This document shows, one piece after another, positions 54,437 through 62,100 of a stretch of DNA of 64,000 nucleotides (position 1 is the stretch's first letter; the number at the start of each line of letters is the position of its first letter). The translations under genes were made by a program, and so were the position numbers. Under the pieces are notes generated by a model that had not been told where the DNA came from, searched no databases, and saw nothing but the letters and a program-made list of their open reading frames with translations. The DNA is from Cymbomonas tetramitiformis (taxonomy: Eukaryota; Chlorophyta; Pyramimonadophyceae; Pyramimonadales; Pyramimonadaceae), in NCBI GenBank assembly GCA_001247695.2, contig LGRX02035483.1, positions 186,001-250,000 of the forward strand, read 5' to 3'.

Positions 54437-55668
54437 TCAGATATCTTGCATGGTCGGTACGAAAAAGTCGAAACAGAGTGACACGATTCCGACTGTTGTG
54501 TTGTTGACGGAATGTTTGTCGATCGGGTCGAGCTTAATCGTGACGGCGGACATGTTGTGCGTGTACACATATTTGCACTGCATTTGATAGTAAAGTTTGC
54601 GAATTTGATCCATGAGTTTTCGCGGCAACCATTTTGTCATATTGTCTCCGTCGTAGTTAGGGTTATTGAGCCAGTCTCGGAACTCGGCTTTTTGCACCTC
54701 CCCAAAATCAAAGGGCGAATTTTCGGCGAGAGCGTTAACGATCAGCTCCAGTGTCTGTTCGCTTTGTCGGGGAATCACGGCGCGATCCTCATCTCCGGGC
54801 ATGGACCAGGTGTACACGTAACCTGCCGTATCGAACGAAACATCGAGATCGTACGGTGATCAGTCCGCGGGGTAGCATTTTCGATTCGCCGTATACCGAC
54901 GAGTGTAGCACGCACGCTCGTAAAGGGGGGGAGGGGACGAGTGCGTATTGCACGCACCTTTCTTCGTGTCTCTGTTGTACTCGGCCAGGTAGTTTAAGTT
55001 GGCGTCGGCGATCTGTTTGTTGTGCTCGGTGGTGCGCTCGTTGTTCTTGAAGATGACGCAGTCGTTATTTTGGATGCCGTTCATGATTGGAAAGGCCTGA
55101 CTGCTGTGAAACTCTCGTTGACATTTGTCCGAAACGCAAAAACATCCGCAGCCGTGAGTGAGGTACACCTTATCGGACGTTTCGATCGACAACAAAAAGT
55201 TGCGAAGCGCGCTGGTGGCGGATCCGTCCTCCAGTACGTAGCTGAGCACAACCTCCTTCACGACCGCCTTCGAGAAATCCAGACGCACACTGTGAAAGTC
55301 TCTATACCTGCGACAACAATTAAGAGTCAAAAAACGCGCGCGTTATCAATCTTATGAAGGTCGATTTGCTTGGTGATGGGCGCAACGCACTTGGATGCAT
55401 GCGCACTCTGCTCCAAACGCTGCACGACGAGCTCGTGCCACTCGTCTGAAGAGATCACGATTTTGTTGCCGTGATCGAATTTGACTAGCACCTGCGCGCG
55501 GGTGTTCAGTCCAGCCAAAGAATTTATGCTCTCGACTTCATTCGAAATGGGTTCTTCATCCGGATCCGCCACAGAGATCAGAGCATCGCTCAGCATAGGT
55601 TTTGTCACCAGCATCTCCTCATCTTCGAATTGCATGCGCCCGACATTTTGCGGACCGCGAGCGGACAT
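54437..55668 (-). CDS. Three-exon protein, 337 aa, unknown
   Basis: ATG 55668, with TATATATA 64 bases upstream. Exons 55668-55391, 55307-54958 and 54822-54437 give one frame of 337 residues. Acidic N-terminus (QFEDEEMLV), a beta-rich middle with CGCFC and CQREF cysteines, then a DTKKG junction and a C-terminal domain with WLNNPNYDGDNMTKWLPR. No membrane segment or enzyme motif. Composition, promoter and splicing are like the capsid candidate, so a capsid (for example triplex-type) protein is possible. Confidence 0.75.
54823..54957 (-). other. Spliceosomal-type intron 2 of the 337-aa gene
   Basis: 135 bases. Donor AAAG|GTGCGT, C-rich tract, branch-like CTGATC about 46 bases before the acceptor, acceptor CGGCAG|GT. 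Joins two frames in phase. Confidence 0.8.
55308..55390 (-). other. Spliceosomal-type intron 1 of the 337-aa gene
   Basis: 83 bases. Donor CCAA|GTGCGT (same donor as intron 2), branch-like CTTAAT about 15 bases before the acceptor, acceptor TGTCGCAG|GT. The total coding length of 1014 bases is a multiple of three only if both introns are removed. Confidence 0.7.
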
Positions 55669-55731
55669 TTTTATTAGTTTTGTGTGTAATCGCGTCTCTG
55701 CGAGTAAACCATGTTGGTTACCGGCCTTGTG

Positions 55732-55739
55732 TATATATA
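55732..55739 (-). promoter_or_regulatory. TATATATA box of the 55668(-) gene
   Basis: TATATATA 64 bases before ATG 55668. Confidence 0.6.
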
Positions 55740-55809
55740 CGCGTCTTTGCACTGATAGTATGAAGACAATTTTTTAGGCAGTCGCACTTTTGCCGCACGC
55801 TCTGAACAA

Positions 55810-56229
55810 ATGCGTCCGTTTAAGGTCGTCGAAGGAATGAAGGTCGTCAGTCAGGATATCAGAAAGGATTATGAAATGTACATAATACATGCGTCTTACC
55901 GCACTAGACTCTGCGAGTTTAGCAGAAGCATACCGGAAAGCGCGGATTTTTACATCCAAAAAACCCCGTGTCTCGATTGCGCCAATCATCATACGCTGAA
56001 TTTGTACATTTCAAAACGGGACAAGAATCTCTGCGACGGTCCCTCGTGCGTGTTTCGCATCGGGACGCGTGCTCTGATATGCACTTTCCTTCGGAGCTTG
56101 TGGTGCTTTGTGTTGGCGGCGCTTTTATTGGCAGACTTGTACGCCGAACTTCCAAGACTTCGATATGAAATGACGCGGAGTGTACACGCTTTAACTCAAA
56201 GGCTGACGTATAGCCACTACTTTTTGTAA
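55810..56229 (+). CDS. Cys-knot plus membrane-anchor protein, 139 aa
   Basis: ATG 55810. Four cysteines in a CxxC...C...C pattern (C54, C57, C75, C80), then one strong membrane segment at about 88-110 and a short tail. The order and spacing resemble the N-terminus of the gene cut at the left edge. Possible zinc-binding membrane adaptor. Divergent from the 337-aa gene. Confidence 0.7.
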   Translation: MRPFKVVEGMKVVSQDIRKDYEMYIIHASYRTRLCEFSRSIPESADFYIQKTPCLDCANHHTLNLYISKRDKNLCDGPSCVFRIGTRALICTFLRSLWCFVLAALLLADLYAELPRLRYEMTRSVHALTQRLTYSHYFL

Positions 56230-56320
56230 TAGGATTGCTTTGGTTTCGCTCGACACCTCACTTTTACGCAGTTGCGACAGGCGCTCCTATGAAGTATGCA
56301 CTTGGAGTTGAAGAGTCGAT

Positions 56321-56470
56321 ATTTGTGAAGGGGCGGAGATTGGTGTGTCATTTTGGCAGTAAGATTTTATAGGGCACATTGTTAATTCATGCGAGCGATA
56401 TTATAATCGACGCAAAGAGTGGCGATGTCGCTTCCACGAAACCCCTACGGATACCGAAAATCAACTCTTA
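56321..56470 (-). repeat. Palindromic dispersed repeat, copy 13
   Basis: Forward half-site TTTGTGAAGGGGCGGAGATT near 56325 followed by the reverse copy GCACATTGTTAATTCATGCG, ATATTATAATCGACGCAAAG, AGTGGCGATGTCGCTTCCAC. Between convergent ends at 56229 and 56502. Confidence 0.8.
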
Positions 56471-56501
56471 AATCATGGAGATCGTTCGCTTTGCTCGAAA
56501 A

Positions 56502-57551
56502 TTATTGATACCGGACACCGTACGCAAAGTTGGAATATATGTAACCTTTTTGCACGTCGGTGGCCGTAAGCATGTTACCGAGCGTCTTTCGGTTGCTCAC
56601 GAACTCCTCCAAGGAGGGCAGTGACAGTTTTTCCAGGACTCCGTTTTCGAATACGAGAGGTCGTTCGTGAACAACCGGCTTCAAAATCTTGCCTTTTTGA
56701 ATTGCTTTCCACGGATCGAACATGCAAATCTCCGAATGAAACACCGAATCTTCGTTCTTTATCGAAGTGATACCATGTATGTTTGCAATATCGTATTCCT
56801 TAATGTATCGTTCAAGCATATAGAGAAAACCAAAGTCGCCATCGTAAGTAGATTGACGTCGATACTTATCGTTCTTCTGATCGTACCACCCATGCTCCAG
56901 GTGTTTGTTCCACTCGTCGTACTTTCCGTCGGTGCGCAACTCTTTGCCCAGCTCGTGCAGCAGAGATAAATTGTGCACGTTCGTCATGTCCACGAAATTG
57001 AAATCGCAAGTCAGTGTGAACTTCATCACGACACCGATCTTCCCGGCGGTGTAAGCGAAAGGGACACCTTTGTAGGAGTGCGCCGATGTTTTGTGTACGT
57101 CTTGTCCCTTGATGGCGAGCGACTCTGTAATCGACGACAGCGTAGAACTTGACAGCTTATTTTCGTCCCATTCGACAAGTGCGTGATCATCTCTCATCTT
57201 GCAACCGTTATCGGAGCGGTACATGCATTCACTATCCGCGATATAATGAATCGTGGTATCCGTCTTCAACCCGTAGCTTTTCGCCGTAGGAACAGCCCCA
57301 AAAAACATCCACGGTTTTGACTCTCGGTCGTGCATCCACTTCTGCACGATCATGTCGTCGGAATCCTCCTGCTTGAAAAGAGTGCGCGTTCCGGAATACA
57401 AACGGGTATCCTTGACAACTTTTATGCACGAAAAGCTCCTCGCTTCGTCGATGCCAATCCACGTATATTCGTCCGGGTTTAAATCCGCGGTCGTCCAGCT
57501 TTCGTCGTTGGACAAAGGCATGTAATGCAACGTTTCATAGTTTACACTCAT
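56502..57551 (-). CDS. Paralogue A of a tandem gene pair, 349 aa
   Basis: ATG 57551. Shares its whole layout with the next gene upstream (57716-58741). Both have a central D-D-x-I-V-Q-x-W segment, a G-V-P-F-A-Y segment, an E-W-x-K or W-M-D-K block before W-Y-D, an Y-R-R block, an I-x-x-x-H-G-I/V segment, F-D-P and a final L-P-x-L-x-E-F-V. Soluble, no signal peptide, no known motif. Probably a virion or host-interacting protein duplicated in this lineage. Confidence 0.85.
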   Translation of the reverse strand: MSVNYETLHYMPLSNDESWTTADLNPDEYTWIGIDEARSFSCIKVVKDTRLYSGTRTLFKQEDSDDMIVQKWMHDRESKPWMFFGAVPTAKSYGLKTDTTIHYIADSECMYRSDNGCKMRDDHALVEWDENKLSSSTLSSITESLAIKGQDVHKTSAHSYKGVPFAYTAGKIGVVMKFTLTCDFNFVDMTNVHNLSLLHELGKELRTDGKYDEWNKHLEHGWYDQKNDKYRRQSTYDGDFGFLYMLERYIKEYDIANIHGITSIKNEDSVFHSEICMFDPWKAIQKGKILKPVVHERPLVFENGVLEKLSLPSLEEFVSNRKTLGNMLTATDVQKGYIYSNFAYGVRYQ

Positions 57552-57715
57552 CTTCGTGCGGCCCACAGAGCTCTTTGCGGCAACTTTGCGTTTGCTTAAT
57601 AGCTGCCCATTTTTATGTATTTATACAAAAAGTTCACTTGTTTACAAAGTCCGTTGCGCCGTGCATCAAACACACTTTCCCGACCGATTATGAGAAACCT
57701 CCAGGAGGCTTGAAA

Positions 57716-58741
57716 TCATTTGTCGTGAGAGTACAGAGCTGTGGAAAACGATCCTTTCTCTCTTTTGAGCGTACGTGACGCATTCGATCTGTCACCGACG
57801 AACTCGTCTAACGTCGGCAGTCCCATGCGTGCGTACTTCTCGCGCGATCTTTGATCGGCTCTCTGTATCAGAACTCCGGGGCCGATCGTGTTAGAAAGTA
57901 CGTGTTTATGAGGATCGAAAAGACACACGATTTTTTCTGCGTCGGAATGCTCTTTTTCTTCTGCGTAAATCACGCCGTGCACTTTTTCTATCGGTCCATC
58001 CTCTCGCGCCACGTACTTGTGAAGGATAGAAAGAAATGGGTCCATATTTGGCTTGACTGCGACGCGTCGATATTCGCCGTGTTCCTCGTCGTACCAATTT
58101 TTTCGAAGTTTGTCCATCCATTCGTACGACTCGTAACCTTTAAGATTCCACATTTTATTTGTTGGGCTCCAAATGGGACTCTCGCTCTCGTGCATAATAT
58201 CGCCGATTCTGTCCAACAGTCTCAGATTTTCTTTGTTTTCCATGTCGATCAACCGCAACCCGGAAGTGCCTACTTTGTGACTCATGATCGCGCCGTAGTT
58301 GCCTTCGTTGTACGCGAAAGGAACTCCTTTCTCATTTCGTATTGAGCAGGCGTTATCAAAAACTGCGCGCACGTCGGTTTTCTGGTAGCTAGGTAACTCG
58401 TTTACTGAAGCTCCGACCACAATATGAGAATCTTTCATGATATCCGATCTGCGCAACTTTCGCGAGTCGGTTATGAAATGTACCACTGGATTAGCGCTTA
58501 CGGTCGCGGGTCGTATCTGCTTAAGGCAAAGCATCTTTTTGCGCTCTATATAAGTGGCCCACGTTTGCACGATGACGTCGTCCGCGTCGTCGAAGTTGAC
58601 GATCGGTACGGTCCTGGCGTACAAAACGCCGCCGCCCGGTATCGTCTTGACGTGTAGCGGAAGAGGCAGACACACAAATTGTGATTCTTCGTCTTGTGGA
58701 TGTGATAGCCGTGCTGGGGACTCGTCTACAGAGTGAGACAT
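57716..58741 (-). CDS. Paralogue B of a tandem gene pair, 341 aa
   Basis: ATG 58741 (MSHSVDESPA). Same architecture as the gene at 56502-57551, with clear but low identity: DDVIVQTW, KGVPFAYNEG, WMDKLRKNWYDEE, YRRVAV, IEKVHGVI, LFDPHKH, LPTLDEFVGDRSN. The gap of 164 bases between the pair and the same strand suggest tandem duplication, an old one to judge by divergence. Confidence 0.85.
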   Translation of the reverse strand: MSHSVDESPARLSHPQDEESQFVCLPLPLHVKTIPGGGVLYARTVPIVNFDDADDVIVQTWATYIERKKMLCLKQIRPATVSANPVVHFITDSRKLRRSDIMKDSHIVVGASVNELPSYQKTDVRAVFDNACSIRNEKGVPFAYNEGNYGAIMSHKVGTSGLRLIDMENKENLRLLDRIGDIMHESESPIWSPTNKMWNLKGYESYEWMDKLRKNWYDEEHGEYRRVAVKPNMDPFLSILHKYVAREDGPIEKVHGVIYAEEKEHSDAEKIVCLFDPHKHVLSNTIGPGVLIQRADQRSREKYARMGLPTLDEFVGDRSNASRTLKREKGSFSTALYSHDK

Positions 58742-59133
58742 TCTAGACAAAACGGACTTTGTCCACCTAGACCGAATTTGGTTATGCTCGCTTAACCCGT
58801 CTACCAAGTCGCGGCTTGGTACTTATATACATCAACATTTCTTGGTCTTCTTGAAAAACGCTGGTCGTTCACGGAAGTTTATTCGACCGAGTTCCGTAGA
58901 TAGATCGCGTACTGGTTTGGCATCTCAACATATCAGAGCTGCGTGCACTCAAAAGCGCGAGCAAGCGTTTGAGTATATATATATATAGATAGGTAGATAT
59001 ATACGCAAGTGCGTAACCGCTCACTTCGATACGCTCATCTCAAGCGAGTGGGTGTTCAATCGGTATATATAGTGCCTCTTGGCGAAACCTGAGCGCGCCT
59101 GATTTTTCGGTATCTTAAAATACGGTTCTGACC
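58742..59133. promoter_or_regulatory. Divergent promoter gap with two TATA runs
   Basis: 392 bases. TATATATATATATA at 58974-58986 (about 240 bases before ATG 58741 on the other strand) and TATATATA at 59064-59071 (63-70 bases before ATG 59134). The first is followed by TAGATAGGTAGATATATA. Confidence 0.55.
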
Positions 59134-62100
59134 ATGCTGGATCTGTCTTTGTACGTGCTCTTCCCTACCGCGATGGTCATAGCTTCTATGTACACCTTCT
59201 TCTCCTTTGCTGTGGTGCATTATGTGTACGTGGATACTTACAAGCATTCCATACACAACGTTTCGTATCACGATTATCGAGGATACTTCGATCACTTGGT
59301 AGAAGCTCAGGGCCGAGAGCTGATCCAAAGCCTTACAAATTCGTCAATGTGGATATTCAACATATGGTACGACAGCCTGAAGCAGTTGCTGATCTACGCC
59401 ACGCAGCATCGATATGCCATTCTTTCTGTCGTTACGCTTTCGTTTCTCGCTCTCGTGATCAGTCATCAGGGTCACGTTATATTGGACAAGTTCAATCTTT
59501 TTTACGAAGACATTCACGACCTTTTCCTCTATCCGATCAAAGTAGGATTTCACGCGCTCGGTTTGCTGTACTCAGCTTTCGCGGGTTTCTATACCATGCT
59601 CATTATGGTGATGCGAAACGTCACATCCTTCTTCGCAAATCTTTTTTTAAAGGTGGACACCGATCTATTGTTGGAAGGCGTGGGTGCGATATGCACTATC
59701 GTCAGCGAGTGGTTGCGAGCTTTGCACAAGTGGATTGTCGTGGACGGGTTTATAGAAGGGTCTCCGGATTATCTTCGCGTGTGTCTCGCTCTGCAGCGAT
59801 TCATGTGGGTGTGCCGAGAGCTGTTGATACAGCCTTGTGACATGTTGCGACACTTCTGGGAGAGCGCGCTGACTCCCTTGGCGTACTACGAACCGACAAA
59901 CACGGAGGTGCGCCTTGGGGAGCACTACTTTCCGATGGCCGACAGCATGAGCGTATACGAGGCTTACAACAAGTGGTGCTACGTGCAAAATCTGACCGGA
60001 CCCGTGCGATACGACGAGTCCATGAGAGAGGTACTGGAGGTTTACACGCCGGAATTTTCGTACTGCGCCGCTTGTGACTACAACAACGACATTCGCCAGG
60101 ATTGCGTGCCTCACGCTTACAACGCACCGCTTGCGTTGAACGCCTTCTTTGTTGTTCTGTGTAAGTGGGTGCAACTTCCGGTGTACTACGTGCTGCGATC
60201 ACGAGCTGCCTTCGACACCGTCGCGAGTGCGTTGGGTATTCGCAAAATTCCTGACGTGCGCGAGCGCGGTACCTCGGACAGTACGATGCAGGAGTACTTT
60301 TTTACGGGGGGTCGTTCGGAGATGAAGTATAGCATATGCTGGAATTCCTACGTCGGCTACGACGGCGAGCATGAAAACGGGTTTCCCGTGGAGCCTTACT
60401 TGCATCATGCGCCTTGGCTTCTCTGCCCCGATTACGCCAGTTATTATCGCACCTTCGACATGGACGGTCTCACCACCTCCCAGCTGGATGTGCTGGGTTT
60501 CGGTTTTGATGCGCTCGACGAGTGGTACATGGAGATGGTGAACTACTTACAATATCTGATCGTTAAGCAAGCGTCCGATAAGGACGTCAAGTCCGCGTGC
60601 GGTGAGTTTTGGTCGGTTCACAAAACTTTCTACGACGAGGACACCAATACGTGCACCACCACCCCGCCCTCGGCGATGGGCTTCATCAAGCACCCGCTGC
60701 AGATCTTAGGTGGCACGGCGCGCATATGCGGACGCTTTGTTTCGTATCTGGACATATTTTTCCAGGCTTTGCGATCCGTGTGGGAAGGCCTTCTGACGGG
60801 ACAAAACGATAACAACGAGGACGACGTCACCGGACTCGTGCATCAGATGGTGGAAACTCCCAACACGATCGGCTGCCTGCACGGCGAAAACAGCGCTTAC
60901 GCGAGCACGAGCACCCAGGAATCTACATACTCGAACGCGCGGTACTACTGCGCCAAGGCGTACCTGGTCGATCAGTTGGAGCAATCGCTCCTCGGCGTGC
61001 CCGACCTGATTCGGTCCGTGAATTTGACAACCGAAGCCGACGTCGTGGAGTATGCTGTGAAGGTCGGGATGGGGAAGGTGCGCTTCGCTTATCGATTGTC
61101 GACGGTCGTTCTCTTCGGCCCTTACCAAGCTCCGCCCGATTCCCCCGGTTATCCAGCGCCCCCGAGTCCACCGCCTCAACCTCCACCTCCACCCAAGTGC
61201 CTCGTTCCGGTCACGAAGGCCACGAACGACGCGACGGACGCGACGATATACGGCCTCGGACTGGAGGCTTGGAACGCCTACGGATGCGGGTACGCGCAGG
61301 ACAATCCATCCGCGAACGTGATCGCGCACGATCGCAAGCGTGGGTCGAACACGACCTACAGGTTCGCGTACATCAACAAGCAATGGTCCTTCACGGAGAC
61401 TCCGAGCAATTTGACCGTTGATTGTTTCTTCGTTCCCGTCTACGGCGCGTACGGTAACGAGTCGTGGGCGACAAGTCTCTGCCCGGTGCCCGAGAACAGG
61501 CGAGGCGATGCTGACGCCGACATGTGCGTACTGTCCGGATATCCTTCGCCGAAAGACGCCGCGCACGTCGACACGACGAGTCTGCAAACCGTTCCCAACG
61601 TCTTTATGTTCAACACGGAAAATCAGGAGGATTGCTCCTGCGACGACCAGGCTTCTTCACCGGTATCGGAGGGCGCGCTCTACACCTGCCCATCATCCAA
61701 GTACTACGCGCCCACGGTTAAGCAGGGCTACGACACGCAACAAGCTACCGTGGTGTCCTACTTGGTCGACACGGACCACGACGCCGCAGACATGGACGAG
61801 AGTCTCGGATTTTACACTCGGGAAGGTAAAACCGACTATCCGTATCCGGTGTGCAGAGGGCTGCAAGTGAGTCTCCTGGACACGGAGGCGGGCAACGTGT
61901 CCTACGACTTCGCGATGAGCGGACGATGTCGCCTCGCGTCCGATCAGTACACGAATGGACTGGAGACGGAGGGTTACGGGCGCCAGGTGGAGTGCAGTCT
62001 GGTGGCCGTAACGGACATATCGAACGACACGTTGCGACAGGCCGCGTCCTTCATCATCTCCGACAACGCGCGCGTTATGCGACTGCCCGTGCGCGTAATA

